The position numbers were made by a program, and so were the translations under genes. Positions 43,298-52,604 of a stretch of DNA of 64,000 nucleotides are shown here, piece after piece; positions within the stretch are counted from its first letter, which is position 1; every line of letters starts with the position of its first letter. Where the stretch lies: assembly GCF_017874215.1 (NCBI RefSeq), contig NZ_JAGGLB010000004.1:186001-250000 (forward strand), in the 5' to 3' direction. The DNA is from Paenibacillus eucommiae. Lineage in GTDB: Bacteria; Bacillota; Bacilli; Paenibacillales; NBRC-103111. Under the pieces are notes generated by a model. The model worked only from the letters and a program-made list of their open reading frames with translations. It ran no database searches and was not told the DNA's origin.

Positions 43298-44194
43298 ATG
43301 AAAGCGAGAACAAGAAAAATGACTTTGAAACCATCTCATTCTACACACTCACATATCCAAACGGCGATTATTACCGGAACTTCCAGCGGCTTTGGGCTGC
43401 TCACCGCCATTTCCATGGCGCGAAGCGGTTACAGGGTTATAGCGACCATGCGCGATTTATCCAAGCAGGGCAGGCTTGTCAAGGAAGCCGAAGAAGCTGG
43501 CGTATGGGCACAGATGGAGTGTTTGGAGCTTGATGTAACAGATACGGCCGGCATCAATCGGACTGTTGCTGATGTGATCGCCAGGTTCGGCACCATTGAT
43601 GTGCTGGTCAATAACGCCGGGTTTGCTGTAGGTGGCTATACGGAGGAAGTGTCTCTGGAGGATTGGCGCATCCAAATGGAAACGAACTTCTTCGGGGTCG
43701 TGTCTCTGTCCAAAGCGGTGCTGCCTTACATGCGTGAACAAGGTTATGGGAAGATTATTACAGTGAGCAGCGTTAGCGGGCGCATTGCCCTTCCCGGTTA
43801 TGGTCCCTATGCGGCATCCAAGTTCGCCATCGAGGGTTTCAGTGAAGCGCTTCGCTTAGAAATGCTGCCTTTCGGGGTACATGTTGTGCTTGTAGAGCCT
43901 GGCTCTTACCGCACGGATATATGGGATAAGGGCTTTAAAACGATCAAATCACCACCAGATTCACCCTATCGCTCCAGTATGGAAGCTATGCTGAGCTTAG
44001 CGCGCAAGTCCGCGGCAAACGCACCACATCCAAGAGCAGTAGCAAGCCTGATCGCCAAAATAGCCAAGCGGCAGAATCCAAGACTGCGTTACCCCATCGG
44101 CCAGGGCTCAACGTTCGCCATGCTGGCTAAAGCTGTGTTGCCGTGGAAGCTTTTTGAGAGCATCATTACAAGGATTTTGAAAAGAAAAGGCTAG
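43298..44194 (+). CDS. Short-chain dehydrogenase/reductase
   Basis: The NAD(P)-binding motif TGTSSGFG (residues 26-33), NNAGFAVGGY, SSVSGRIALPG and the catalytic YAASKFA show a classical SDR. The preserved Arg in ATMRD behind the second strand favours NADP(H). The 298 residues include a 20-residue N-terminal extension; ATG 43298 has ATAGGA upstream. The C-terminal NPRLRYPIGQGS resembles oxidoreductases of the retinol/steroid-like group, whose substrates in bacteria are unknown. A small ORF follows 26 bp later. Confidence 0.92.
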   Translation: MKARTRKMTLKPSHSTHSHIQTAIITGTSSGFGLLTAISMARSGYRVIATMRDLSKQGRLVKEAEEAGVWAQMECLELDVTDTAGINRTVADVIARFGTIDVLVNNAGFAVGGYTEEVSLEDWRIQMETNFFGVVSLSKAVLPYMREQGYGKIITVSSVSGRIALPGYGPYAASKFAIEGFSEALRLEMLPFGVHVVLVEPGSYRTDIWDKGFKTIKSPPDSPYRSSMEAMLSLARKSAANAPHPRAVASLIAKIAKRQNPRLRYPIGQGSTFAMLAKAVLPWKLFESIITRILKRKG

Positions 44195-44220
44195 TATCTT
44201 ATTATCAGGAGGGCATGGAT

Positions 44221-44499
44221 ATGAGATTATTGAAGCTGCTGCAAATTTATGAGGTAGACGGCATTACACCTAAGCACCAATCGGAAAAATTCGATTTCGA
44301 CAACATTTTGGGACGTACGTTTCGCGAATTGAAGCCAACCGAGGTTGGCGCGCCCATGGTATTAGCCTCACTGGATAGAGAGATGCCTTTCAAAACCACC
44401 AAGGTACAGGCCATTGATCAATACGAGACGGATTTTCGCGTGCTTACCCGCAATACAATTTACCATTTTGAGCTCAGCCAGGAACGAAGAACCACTTAA
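44221..44499 (+). CDS. Small protein of unknown function, 92 residues
   Basis: ATG 44221 has AGGAGGG seven bases upstream, a better site than ATG 44215. The sequence MRLLKLLQIYEVDGITPKHQ, DFDNILGRTFRELKPTEVGA and NTIYHFELSQERRTT looks like a compact beta-rich cytoplasmic domain. I recognise no family. It follows the SDR gene and may be co-transcribed with it. Confidence 0.7.
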   Translation: MRLLKLLQIYEVDGITPKHQSEKFDFDNILGRTFRELKPTEVGAPMVLASLDREMPFKTTKVQAIDQYETDFRVLTRNTIYHFELSQERRTT

Positions 44500-44516
44500 G
44501 TATTTTACAAAAAAAC

Positions 44517-44565
44517 ATTCACTAACAAATTTACTAACAACATTTACTAACAAATTTCCTTACAA
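44517..44565. repeat. 12-bp imperfect tandem repeat, four units
   Basis: ATTCACTAACAA, ATTTACTAACAA (twice, one spacer base) and ATTTCCTTACAA occupy the spacer ahead of the hmoB-like gene. The open frame through it from 44414 is not coding-like. Confidence 0.8.
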
Positions 44566-44686
44566 AAATTACCGCCAACACTATCAACACTATACAAACA
44601 AACTTGGTTTCAACGGGGCCGTGTTCTATAATGAAAGCAACAGTACTGCTCAAAATTACTCAAAAAATGAAAGGTTGGTTGATGGA

Positions 44687-45187
44687 ATGTACGTTTACAT
44701 GCTCCCCAGCGCTAGCTTTTCAAGTGCATGGTCCGCTCTTCCCTATCTGAAGCTGGCTAATCAAGAAGAAACGCTTTATATCTTTGAAAATCCTACCCCA
44801 ATAGATGTCAGTCCAGACGATATTCACATATACGAGGCTATTGATTCCACGGGCACACTTACAGGTGGCGGCTACGTTGTTCTTAACAATATTCCTGTAA
44901 CTGAGGAAGGCCGCGCTGAATTCGAGAACCGCTTCCAGAATCGGGCCCGCATGGTCGAGCAGGAGCCTGGTTTTATCGGTATACGCGTCCTGCGCCCGTT
45001 AAATGGAGATACCTATGTTATCATGACCATTTGGAGTGAAGAGTCTTATTTCAAAAAATGGCAGGAGTCCCAGGCCTATTCCCACGCTCACCGCAAGCGC
45101 GGCACCTCCGAGGGGATCGATCAGCAGCAGCCCGGCATATTCCCCCGCCCTTCCTTTGTAACGGCTTATGGGGTTGTTTTGGAATAA
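44687..45187 (+). CDS. hmoB: Antibiotic-biosynthesis-monooxygenase-fold protein, heme-degrading HmoB type
   Basis: ATG 44687 with AAAGGTTGG upstream gives 166 residues, the length of Bacillus HmoB. The C-terminal ABM domain (YVVLNNIPVTEEGRAEFENRFQNRARMVEQEPGFIGIRVLRPLNGDTYVIMTIWSEESYFKKWQESQAYSHAH) carries the Asn-His-Trp-type heme-pocket residues seen in HmoB/IsdG proteins (Asn in VVLNN, Trp in TIWS). The N-terminal half is the less conserved HmoB extension. The role would be cytoplasmic heme breakdown to release iron. The longer open frame from 44414 crosses tandem repeats and is not used. Confidence 0.82.
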   Translation: MYVYMLPSASFSSAWSALPYLKLANQEETLYIFENPTPIDVSPDDIHIYEAIDSTGTLTGGGYVVLNNIPVTEEGRAEFENRFQNRARMVEQEPGFIGIRVLRPLNGDTYVIMTIWSEESYFKKWQESQAYSHAHRKRGTSEGIDQQQPGIFPRPSFVTAYGVVLE

Positions 45188-45205
45188 TGTATACGAGGTG
45201 CTTGT

Positions 45206-45796
45206 ATGAGTAATAGTTGGATCATTTGGGGTACTGCCGGCTTGGCCGTTCTTATTTACTGCTTATACCAAAGCATGCGAACCTCAGCCTTTCTGAGCTG
45301 GATTGAGCAGCCTCTTTGGAAGCATTATCAAGATTGGGACAACAACGTACCTCAACGAAATAGAAGAAAAAGAAAGCGAAGAAGACAACACAAAGGCTAT
45401 CAAAGAGACCACTATGCCTACAGCTTGTTGAGTGCAGATAAATTAAAAGAGATCCGGATCATCATGAAATCCAAGGATCATGGAGCGACCTTCCTTCAGA
45501 CGCTGCTTGATTTATCCTGGAAGCTGGCTCTACCTGTGCTTGCTTTTCTGTGGGGGATGAATCTCCTAGACCCTGCTGCTTCTAATAGGCAAGAAAACAA
45601 ATTAAGTGAAGCTATCCTTCCAGTCTTCGACTCATTCGGATGGATAGCGGCAGTTGTCTGCGCCTTCGCACTGATCCTCTTCCTGCAGCGGCTATTCACG
45701 ATCAAACGCAGCAGATCCATTCAATATCATGTGTTGGTGATCGATCAGGTGCTTGAGGATTTGGACAATCTTGACTCAGCAGGTACTCAGTCATAA
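45206..45796 (+). CDS. Membrane protein of unknown function
   Basis: This 196-residue protein has a span near the N-terminus (SWIIWGTAGLAVLIYCLYQSM), a strongly basic stretch (NRRKRKRRRQHKGYQRD, residues about 51-68) and two more spans (ALPVLAFLWGMNLLD and FGWIAAVVCAFALILFLQ). The basic stretch should face the cytoplasm and might touch nucleic acid or lipid head groups. I recognise no family. It lies 18 bp after the hmoB-like gene and 22 bp before the MFS gene, so the three are probably one transcript. Confidence 0.75.
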   Translation: MSNSWIIWGTAGLAVLIYCLYQSMRTSAFLSWIEQPLWKHYQDWDNNVPQRNRRKRKRRRQHKGYQRDHYAYSLLSADKLKEIRIIMKSKDHGATFLQTLLDLSWKLALPVLAFLWGMNLLDPAASNRQENKLSEAILPVFDSFGWIAAVVCAFALILFLQRLFTIKRSRSIQYHVLVIDQVLEDLDNLDSAGTQS

Positions 45797-45818
45797 GCAG
45801 ACGAAGGAGACAACAGCA

Positions 45819-47270
45819 GTGCTCAAAGAAAACACAGAAAGCTCCACGCCTCTTGCTGCTCGTAACCGCTGGCTTATTCTGGCTACAGTAACATTAGGCA
45901 CCTTCATGGCTACCTTGGATGGGAGCATCGCCAACGTAGCTTTGCCTACCATTTCCAGCGAGCTTAACAAGCCTATTCATGTCGTGCAGTGGGTGCTGAC
46001 TGCATACCTGCTGACCATTTGTGCAACACTTCCGATTCTGGGTAAAATATCTGATATGATAGGCCGCAGCCGTATGTACAACTGGGGCATGTTCATATTT
46101 ATGCTGGGCTCTGCCTTATGCGGCCTGTCCCATAGCCTGGGCTTTCTAATAGCTTCAAGGATTATACAGGCAGTTGGCGCCTCATGCCTGATGTCTAACA
46201 GTCAAGCCATTGTGGCAGGCATTTTCGCCAAAGGCGACCGCGGCAAGGCCATGGGCATTGTCGGAACCGCCGTCTCACTCGGAGCTTTGACTGGACCTGG
46301 TATCGGCGGCATTCTCGTTGGCAGCTTGGGATGGCCTTCCATCTTTTGGATTAACGTACCCATTGGGATACTGGGCTTCATAGCAGCCTGGTTTTTGCTG
46401 CCTAAAGATTCAGTCAAAGGCAAGCATGAGCCATTTGACTATGGGGGATCGGCTCTTTTTATATTGGGCACCGTTGCGCTTCTATATATTTTGTCTACTG
46501 GACAAGACTGGGGCTGGACTTCCCCGGCCGTCTTGCTTGGATTAATTGGAGCCTGCGCTGTGCTGGCTGGCTTTTATTACTGGGAGCACAAAACACCTTA
46601 TCCCATGCTGGATTTCAGCTTGTACAAGATAAGAGCGTTTGCCATAGGCAATACAACCTCCCTACTGTCGTTCACAGCATTATTTTGTATGACCGTGATG
46701 ATGCCGTTTTATTTGCAAAATGTACTGCTGTTCTCACCAGCAAAAACCGGGTATACCATGATGATCTACCCACTGGCTATGGCAGTAGTAGCACCGCTAT
46801 CCGGCTGGTTGTCCGACAAAATCGGCCCCAACCTGCTTACAACCGCCGGGCTTCTAATCAATGCCGCCGGATTCGCGCTGCTCACCACTCTAACTGCCCA
46901 AGAGAGTGCTTGGACAGTCGCCCTTCACCTCTCGTTATTCGGCCTGGGCAGCGGCCTGTTCCAATCACCCAACAATTCCAGCGTGATGGGAGCCGTACCG
47001 ATGGCAAAGCTGGGCACAGCCGGCGGGTTAAATGCACTCGTGCGAAACATCGGGATGATCATGGGCATCTCCCTATCCGTCTCCTTATTCTCCTTCCGGC
47101 TGGGGCAAACTGGCGGATCTTTGGACATAACGAATGCCGCGGCGGACAAGCTGCTTGTCATAAGTGCACTGCACGTGGTATTTTGGATGGGGATGGCCTT
47201 TTGCTTGCTCGCTCTACTCGTTTCCGTGAGGCGAATAGGCAAACCTGACCAGGACCGTATGGGTGGATAA
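45819..47270 (+). CDS. MFS multidrug efflux transporter, DHA2/EmrB-QacA type
   Basis: GTG 45819 is preceded by GAAGGAGA; the longer frame from 45753 overlaps the membrane protein. The 483 residues show about 14 spans with motif D1 in TFMATLDGSIANVALPTIS, motif A in GKISDMIGRSRMYNWG and motif C in GTAVSLGALTGPGIGGIL. It should be a proton-coupled exporter of hydrophobic compounds. The substrate is not predictable. Confidence 0.93.
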   Translation: MLKENTESSTPLAARNRWLILATVTLGTFMATLDGSIANVALPTISSELNKPIHVVQWVLTAYLLTICATLPILGKISDMIGRSRMYNWGMFIFMLGSALCGLSHSLGFLIASRIIQAVGASCLMSNSQAIVAGIFAKGDRGKAMGIVGTAVSLGALTGPGIGGILVGSLGWPSIFWINVPIGILGFIAAWFLLPKDSVKGKHEPFDYGGSALFILGTVALLYILSTGQDWGWTSPAVLLGLIGACAVLAGFYYWEHKTPYPMLDFSLYKIRAFAIGNTTSLLSFTALFCMTVMMPFYLQNVLLFSPAKTGYTMMIYPLAMAVVAPLSGWLSDKIGPNLLTTAGLLINAAGFALLTTLTAQESAWTVALHLSLFGLGSGLFQSPNNSSVMGAVPMAKLGTAGGLNALVRNIGMIMGISLSVSLFSFRLGQTGGSLDITNAAADKLLVISALHVVFWMGMAFCLLALLVSVRRIGKPDQDRMGG

Positions 47271-47381
47271 GCTGGGCAAACTGGATAAACTGACTAAGGT
47301 CCATATGAAACCCAATGAAACCCTTACATACTGCTTTATTACTCAATACATTTTATTACACTTGGTACTAGGAGGTTTATC

Positions 47382-47849
47382 ATGTTAAAGGATTTTAAAC
47401 AATTTGCATTTAAAGGAAATATGATCGATTTGGCGGTCGGTGTGATTATCGGAGGCGCTTTTGGTAAAGTGGTCACTTCCATTGTTAACGATCTGATTAT
47501 GCCACCCATTGGGCTGATTCTCGGAAAAGTCGATTTTAAGAACCTGTTTATATCACTTAATGGGACCAAATACGACACAATAGCCGCTGCCCAGGCAGAA
47601 GGCGCTCCCACATTGAATTACGGGCTATTTGTTTCTAACTTTTTGGATTTCATGATTGTAGCCTTTGTCATCTTCTTTGTTATCCGCCAGTTGAACAAAC
47701 TAAGAACCAAACAAGAAGCTGTAGTCGAGGCAAAAGCCCCGGAAACCAAAGAGTGCCCACGCTGCTTATCCGAAGTGCCGATCAAAGCAACGCGCTGCAA
47801 ATTCTGCACATCCGAACTCGGAGCATCCGGAAGCACAGCAAACGCCTAA
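47382..47849 (+). CDS. mscL: Large-conductance mechanosensitive channel
   Basis: This 155-residue protein starts [42 protein letters not shown], the MscL signature with first span. The second span is [21 protein letters not shown]. The C-terminus carries a four-cysteine ribbon ([18 protein letters not shown]), an addition known from Bacillota MscL. The pentameric channel releases solutes on hypo-osmotic shock. AGGAGG precedes ATG. Confidence 0.97.
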   Translation: MLKDFKQFAFKGNMIDLAVGVIIGGAFGKVVTSIVNDLIMPPIGLILGKVDFKNLFISLNGTKYDTIAAAQAEGAPTLNYGLFVSNFLDFMIVAFVIFFVIRQLNKLRTKQEAVVEAKAPETKECPRCLSEVPIKATRCKFCTSELGASGSTANA

Positions 47850-47892
47850 TAACGCATAAACATGTCACCACCATCGTCCCTCGCCTATTAAA

Positions 47893-48603
47893 CTATTCGC
47901 ATTTAGAGCTCTGGGCATTTATATGCTTCAGAGCTTCTTTAATGCTCAGTGGCGATAGCTGGTTGCTAGTGGCAACAAACTCGCGAACAGCCTCTTCATT
48001 TGTTTTGGAATATTCCCGGAGTGCCCAACCGATCGCCTTGCGTATAAAAAAATCTTTTTCTCCAGCCATACGCCGAATATAGTCGAACAAAAGCTCTGTA
48101 TCTGTGCGCTGCTTGTATCCTAATTGAAACAATATCGCAGTCCGCTGCAGCCACATATGGCCGGAAGAAATCCAACGCTCCGCATACGCTGCCACAAGGT
48201 CAGGAAACAACGTGAAATGAAAGCCCACAAGCTGGGAAGCAACAAAATCAACCGTATCCCACCAAGATTTCTCTACGATAATTTCTTCCAGCAGCTCGAT
48301 ATCCGCACGCTCTCTTCGCTTGCGCTGCTTTTCAAGCATCGCCATGGCTATATATTGGTACTCCCTTTCAGGCAGCCTCCAAAGCTCCTTGACAACTACA
48401 GAAAGCTCATTTCCGTCAGGAACCCCATTCTCCTTCCAAAACTGCTTCGCAAGCGCAACCCGATCCGGCGACTTAATTCCCAAAAATGCAAATTGATCGC
48501 GCATATAAGCCTGCATCGCCACTGCCTTCACAGGATCTGCATATTGACGAAGCCAGCTTTCAAGCTTTATCGTATATGGATGTACTGGTTGTATAACAAG
48601 CAT
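47893..48603 (-). CDS. DNA alkylation repair protein, AlkD-like HEAT-repeat family
   Basis: The 236 residues form helical HEAT-like repeats, including MRDQFAFLGIKSPDRVALAKQFW, VVVKELWRLPEREYQYIAMAML, KSWWDTVDFVASQLVG, WLQRTAILFQLGYK and DFFIRKAIGWALREYSKT. The Trp-Trp-Asp-Thr-Val-Asp and Arg-Lys-Ala-Ile-Gly-Trp-Ala-Leu-Arg-Glu segments match the AlkD group, which removes bulky or positively charged alkylated bases without base flipping. It is a single gene that converges with mscL. Confidence 0.92.
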   Translation of the reverse strand: MLVIQPVHPYTIKLESWLRQYADPVKAVAMQAYMRDQFAFLGIKSPDRVALAKQFWKENGVPDGNELSVVVKELWRLPEREYQYIAMAMLEKQRKRRERADIELLEEIIVEKSWWDTVDFVASQLVGFHFTLFPDLVAAYAERWISSGHMWLQRTAILFQLGYKQRTDTELLFDYIRRMAGEKDFFIRKAIGWALREYSKTNEEAVREFVATSNQLSPLSIKEALKHINAQSSKCE

Positions 48604-48723
48604 CGTCTCATTCCCCTCTAATAAGTATTCGAATATTCAAAAAATGGATGCGAAACCAACAAAGTTCAGGTATGCTTAAAGATAGACGAATTAGCTACAG
48701 AACATTTAACTTACTGCATCAAA

Positions 48724-48793
48724 ATTACTACATCTGAATTGCTAGATCTGAATTGCTACATCTGGATTACAACATTCGGATTTCAACATCAAG
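48724..48793. repeat. 14-bp imperfect tandem repeat, five units
   Basis: Five consecutive 14-mers (ATTACTACATCTGA, ATTGCTAGATCTGA, ATTGCTACATCTGG, ATTACAACATTCGG, ATTTCAACATCAAG) fill the 5' region of the HAD-phosphatase gene. Confidence 0.85.
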
Positions 48794-48832
48794 AACAAAC
48801 ATCATTGACTATGGATTGGAGAGAACTATCAC

Positions 48833-49630
48833 ATGTACAAATTGTTAGCCATCGACTTGGACGACACCCTTCTGACTGATGACCTTCACATAACCGAGGG
48901 TACGAAGGAAGCTATAGAAAAAGCCATTTTACAAGGAGTCACCGTAACGTTCGCAACCGGAAGAAGCTTTCCTTCCGCAAGCAAAATTGCAGAACAAATC
49001 GGCCTTAATGTACCGATTATTACTTATCAGGGTTCATTAATCAAGAACCTGCTTGATGGTGAGGTGCTTTACGAGCGCTCAGTCCCTGCCGCTGCTGCAG
49101 ACCTGATCTATGACTACTGTGAAGCCCGCAACCTGCATCTTCAATTGTACTTCGACGACAAATTATATGTGAAAGAATACAATGAGAAAGTCAAAGATTA
49201 TGTCCGCTTAACCAATCTTCCTTATTTCATTGCAGACAATTTCCGCGAGCTCGCCAAACAGCCTCAAACAAAAATGCTGATCATCGATGATCCAGCCCTT
49301 TTGGATCAAATGGCCGTGGAGCTTCAGGTCATCCTGCAGGACCAGGTCCACATTACCAAATCAAAAGCACACTACCTGGAGTTTTTACACAAAGAGGGCA
49401 ATAAGGGCTCCGCTGTAACCTTTTTAGCCAATCATATTGGCTGCGAAATCGATCAGGTCATCGCCATCGGAGACTCATGGAACGATCGCGAGATGCTCGA
49501 GGCAGCAGGCCTCGGTGTAGCCATGGGCAACGCCCTCGATGAACTGAAAGCCATAGCCGGCTACGTCACATCCAGCAACAACGAAGAAGGCGTCAAGCAT
49601 GTTATTGATAAATTTATCCTTCAAAAATAA
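48833..49630 (+). CDS. HAD-superfamily Cof-type phosphatase
   Basis: The 265 residues have HAD motif I LAIDLDDTLLTDD (Asp8/Asp10), motif II in FATGRS, motif III Lys in HKEGNKGSAV and motif IV GDSWNDREML, with the large C2 cap typical of Cof/YidA proteins. These dephosphorylate sugar phosphates, FMN or pyridoxal phosphate in the cytoplasm; the substrate is not predictable. TTGGAGAGAAC precedes ATG. A tandem-repeat spacer lies upstream and the hairpin repeat copy B downstream. Confidence 0.93.
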   Translation: MYKLLAIDLDDTLLTDDLHITEGTKEAIEKAILQGVTVTFATGRSFPSASKIAEQIGLNVPIITYQGSLIKNLLDGEVLYERSVPAAAADLIYDYCEARNLHLQLYFDDKLYVKEYNEKVKDYVRLTNLPYFIADNFRELAKQPQTKMLIIDDPALLDQMAVELQVILQDQVHITKSKAHYLEFLHKEGNKGSAVTFLANHIGCEIDQVIAIGDSWNDREMLEAAGLGVAMGNALDELKAIAGYVTSSNNEEGVKHVIDKFILQK

Positions 49631-49709
49631 GCATACATTGAGCAACACTGAACAGACACTGAACAGACAACTTAGCAAACAACTGAAAATATGAAATTAT
49701 GAAATTGTA

Positions 49710-49969
49710 AGGGATTTTCTCTTAGCTGGAGGAGATTTCCTAGCGAGCGCAAGCGCTTCGGATGAAGAACTGCAACTTTAGCGATGTTTTTCATCGTTAA
49801 AGTTGCAGCTCGGGCTCCACATACTTACTTTAACGATGAAAAACATCATTAAAGACCCTTTTTACCACCCAGAGAGGCCATACATGCTCATTTAACGATG
49901 TAAATCATCATTAAAGCGGCTCAATGACCTGGAATACCTGTTTTAACGATGAAAAACATCGCTAAGTGA
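49710..49969. repeat. Four-hairpin interspersed repeat, copy B
   Basis: Copy B is in the same orientation as copy A (1270-1532). Its palindromes are at 49777-49801, 49829-49853, 49891-49915 and 49942-49966 (start-to-start 52, 62 and 51 bp). The first is extended to GCAACTTTAGCGATG, T5 and CATCGTTAAAGTTGC, with compensating changes relative to copy A. That suggests the structure is kept rather than the sequence. Confidence 0.87.
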
Positions 49970-50309
49970 AGCAAACGCTCAATTCAGGGATGGCAAGCTG
50001 CTACGGATTGCTCTTCCCCAAAAAACTTAAACTACTTGTAGTTTAATTAGAAGGGTAACCCCTCCTATCCTTTAGCACTGTAAAGCGTTTAATTTTCTTG
50101 TCTGTGAACAAAATCTCTCAGAAAATTTTTTCTGATCCATCTACAAAATAACACTTAACAGGTTCAAGTCAATTACTCCTATTCTTGCCCGACAAGGTTT
50201 CTCTTTTGGTCCAAAATCAGCTTTGTACATACATCAGAAAATGCTGCCCTACATAGTCAGGACGCCCAGGCGCCCTCATAATCTGGATTACTTTTCACAT
50301 TTCATTTTG

Positions 50310-50500
50310 CCCATCATTCTAGTCATTGCCGTCATTACCATTTACCATCATTCTTAGCATTACCACCATTGCCACCATTGCCATCATTACTTACATTACT
50401 TACATTACCAAACACCATTACTATCAATACTATCATTACCACCGTTACTATCGTTACTTATCGTTTCCATCGTTCTCATCGTATTCATCATTCTCATAGC
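50310..50500. repeat. CAT/TTAC-rich low-complexity tract
   Basis: About 190 bp of variants of CATTAC, CACCATT and ATCGTT triplets and hexamers stand directly upstream of the moxR-like gene. The composition is strongly biased (almost no G on the plus strand). Confidence 0.75.
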
Positions 50501-50531
50501 ACAATAACTTGCATTGAAAGGCGGTACAATA

Positions 50532-51488
50532 ATGGAACTCTCTCAAATTCAAGGCATAGCTGACAGAATGAAAGAAAATGTAGCCAAAGTTATAGTAGGT
50601 AAAGAAGAGACAGTCGAGTTGATGCTAATTGCTTTAATCGCTTCAGGGCATGTATTGCTGGAAGATGTTCCTGGTACAGGTAAAACGATGCTCGCTAAAA
50701 CCATTGCTCGTTCCCTGGACTGCACATTTAAGCGCATACAATTCACTCCGGACTTGCTGCCTTCGGATATTAGCGGCATTAACTTTTTTAATCAGAAGCT
50801 TAGCGAGTTTGAATTCCGCCCTGGGCCGTTGTTTGCTCATATTGTGCTTGCTGATGAGATTAATCGTGCTACGCCAAGAACGCAATCGAGTCTGCTCGAG
50901 TGTATGGAGGAGCGTCAGATTAGTATTGATGGAGAAACGCGTGCGCTAGAGGCGCCTTTCCTTGTTATAGCGACCCAGAATCCGGTAGAAAATCAGGGAA
51001 CGTTTCCTTTGCCCGAGGCACAGTTGGACCGATTTTTGCTGAAAATTCCTGTTGGGTATCCTACAGCGGCGCAGGAGCTTCATATTTTGCAGCGTTTTAA
51101 ACAGAATGATCCGCTCGTGGAGCTGCTTCCTGTAGTAAATAGGGCGGACCTTGTCGCCGCACAAAAGCATTATTCCAGAGTTCGCGTCAGCGATGATCTA
51201 TTAAAATATATCGTCACCATTGTGGAGATGACCCGGTCGCATCCGGATGTTGCCATGGGAGTGAGCCCACGCGGCAGCCAAGCGATGCTGAAGGCCGTCC
51301 AGGCATACGCGCTTATTCGCGGAAGAGATTATGTGCTGCCTGATGATATCAAGGCTCTTGTCAAGCCAGTTTTCGCCCACCGCATTCTGACCAGAACGCG
51401 GGCCCGTTCTCAAGAAAACCCTGCTTTCGCAATTTTGGAAAAAATCCTGGCCCAGGCTCCTGTTCCGACAGAAGTGGCGCTGGGTTAA
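50532..51488 (+). CDS. MoxR-type AAA+ ATPase
   Basis: ATG 50532 with AAAGGCGG upstream gives 318 residues. Walker A is EDVPGTGKTM, Walker B VLADEINRA, sensor 1 IATQNPVENQG, with the MoxR-specific DRFLLKIPVGYP and a lid ending in DIKALVKPVFAHR. MoxR ATPases act as chaperones that mature other proteins, often with a DUF58 protein. It is followed 12 bp later by DUF58 and then a DUF4129 membrane protein, the standard three-gene order. Confidence 0.95.
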   Translation: MELSQIQGIADRMKENVAKVIVGKEETVELMLIALIASGHVLLEDVPGTGKTMLAKTIARSLDCTFKRIQFTPDLLPSDISGINFFNQKLSEFEFRPGPLFAHIVLADEINRATPRTQSSLLECMEERQISIDGETRALEAPFLVIATQNPVENQGTFPLPEAQLDRFLLKIPVGYPTAAQELHILQRFKQNDPLVELLPVVNRADLVAAQKHYSRVRVSDDLLKYIVTIVEMTRSHPDVAMGVSPRGSQAMLKAVQAYALIRGRDYVLPDDIKALVKPVFAHRILTRTRARSQENPAFAILEKILAQAPVPTEVALG

Positions 51489-51500
51489 GCGGGTCCTGGC

Positions 51501-52604
51501 ATGGGGATTAGCTGGATTTTATTGTTGGCTGCCGCTGTCGCTTATTTGCAAAATCTCTTTTTTCGGCGCTGGGGATTTTCCCGTTTGACGGTTACCCGTA
51601 AGTTTAGTGAGCAGCACTGCTTTAGCGGGGATGAAGTGGAAATGATTGAGACCATTGTGAACCGCAAGCTGCTCCCAATCCCGTGGCTGCGGCTCGAGTC
51701 CATGATCCATGCTGGTCTTCGCTTCGGAAAGCAGTCCAATCTTGATATTAATGATGGCAAGCTGTATCAGAATCATCGTAGTCTTTTTAGCTTGATGCCC
51801 TATACGAAAATTGTCAGGCGGCATCAGGTCCTCTGTGAAAAGCGCGGTTGGTACAAGCTTGATTCTGTGGCAGTGTCGGTCGGAGACGCACTTGGGATGC
51901 AGGTGGGCACCCAAAGCCACAAGCTTAATTTACGACTTCTTGTTTACCCTAAGCTGATTGACTGGCAGGAACTCCCGCTCCCCTCGCACAGCTGGCAGGG
52001 TGATATTACAGTGAAACGCTGGGTTATGCAGGACCCGTTTCTATCTGCAGGCGTTCGTGAGTACGGTTTTGGTGACCCTTTGAGCAGTATCCATTGGAAA
52101 GCAACGGCACGCAGTCAAAAACTACAGGTATATAACAGAGAGTTCACTGCGGACCCTCGATTGATGATTATCCTGAACACTCAAATTTCCGAAATGATGT
52201 GGGAAGCAGTTAGTGATACCGAGCTTGTGGAAAAAGGTATTTCCTACGCCGCTACTCTTGCAGAGCGCGTTATTGCCGCGGGTATCCCCGTAGGCTTCGG
52301 TTGTAATGCCTACACCGAGGAAGTCCCTAAAGAGCCAATTTACATATCTCCTGAAGGAGGATGGGATCACTTAAATTCGCTCTATGAAACGATGGCCAAG
52401 CTGGTTGTTGCCTGCTGCCGGTCTTTTGATACCTATTTGGATGCAGATGCTTGGCAGGACGGCACGGCACTGGACTTCATTCTCATCACTCCCTTCCTAT
52501 CAGATAAGGTCGAAGAGCAAATCCAGCGCCTCAGAGATAGAGGCCACGCCGTGGAAGTGGTCATGCTGACGCATGAAATGTTCGGAGAGGGGGTCGTTCA
52601 GTGA
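51501..52604 (+). CDS. DUF58-domain protein
   Basis: ATG 51501 gives 367 residues. An N-terminal hydrophobic stretch (ISWILLLAAAVAYLQNLFF) anchors it in the membrane. The DUF58 core is VREYGFGDPLSSIHWKATARSQKLQVYNREFTADPRLMIILN, followed by a VWA-like fold. DUF58 proteins work with MoxR ATPases; the target is unknown. Its stop overlaps the next start by four bases (GTGA), so translation is coupled. Confidence 0.92.
   Translation: MGISWILLLAAAVAYLQNLFFRRWGFSRLTVTRKFSEQHCFSGDEVEMIETIVNRKLLPIPWLRLESMIHAGLRFGKQSNLDINDGKLYQNHRSLFSLMPYTKIVRRHQVLCEKRGWYKLDSVAVSVGDALGMQVGTQSHKLNLRLLVYPKLIDWQELPLPSHSWQGDITVKRWVMQDPFLSAGVREYGFGDPLSSIHWKATARSQKLQVYNREFTADPRLMIILNTQISEMMWEAVSDTELVEKGISYAATLAERVIAAGIPVGFGCNAYTEEVPKEPIYISPEGGWDHLNSLYETMAKLVVACCRSFDTYLDADAWQDGTALDFILITPFLSDKVEEQIQRLRDRGHAVEVVMLTHEMFGEGVVQ

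Larger units (their letters stand above)
49631..50531. other. 900-bp gene-free region
   Basis: It holds two perfect 11-mers (CACTGAACAGA, 49646-49667), repeat copy B (49710-49969), an inverted repeat (TTAAACTAC-TT-GTAGTTTAA, about 50029-50048) and a CAT/ATT-rich triplet tract (50310-50500). The open frame 50369-50563 is only that triplet tract read in one phase. No RNA gene or promoter stands out between 49970 and 50310. Confidence 0.7.

Noticed and set aside
43252..43533. Plus-strand frame of 93 codons overlapping the SDR start
   Set aside because: The SDR frame has all family motifs and a ribosome-binding site; this one is out of phase.
44414..44686. N-terminal extension of the hmoB-like gene
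   Set aside because: It crosses an intergenic tandem repeat and the end of the previous gene; the 166-residue form matches the family length.
48724..48793. Possible CRISPR array
   Set aside because: The repeats are contiguous, imperfect 14-mers without spacers. No array or cas gene is present in the window.
50369..50563. Short frame in the CAT-rich tract
   Set aside because: It consists of low-complexity Thr/Ile/His runs from triplet repeats and overlaps the moxR start.
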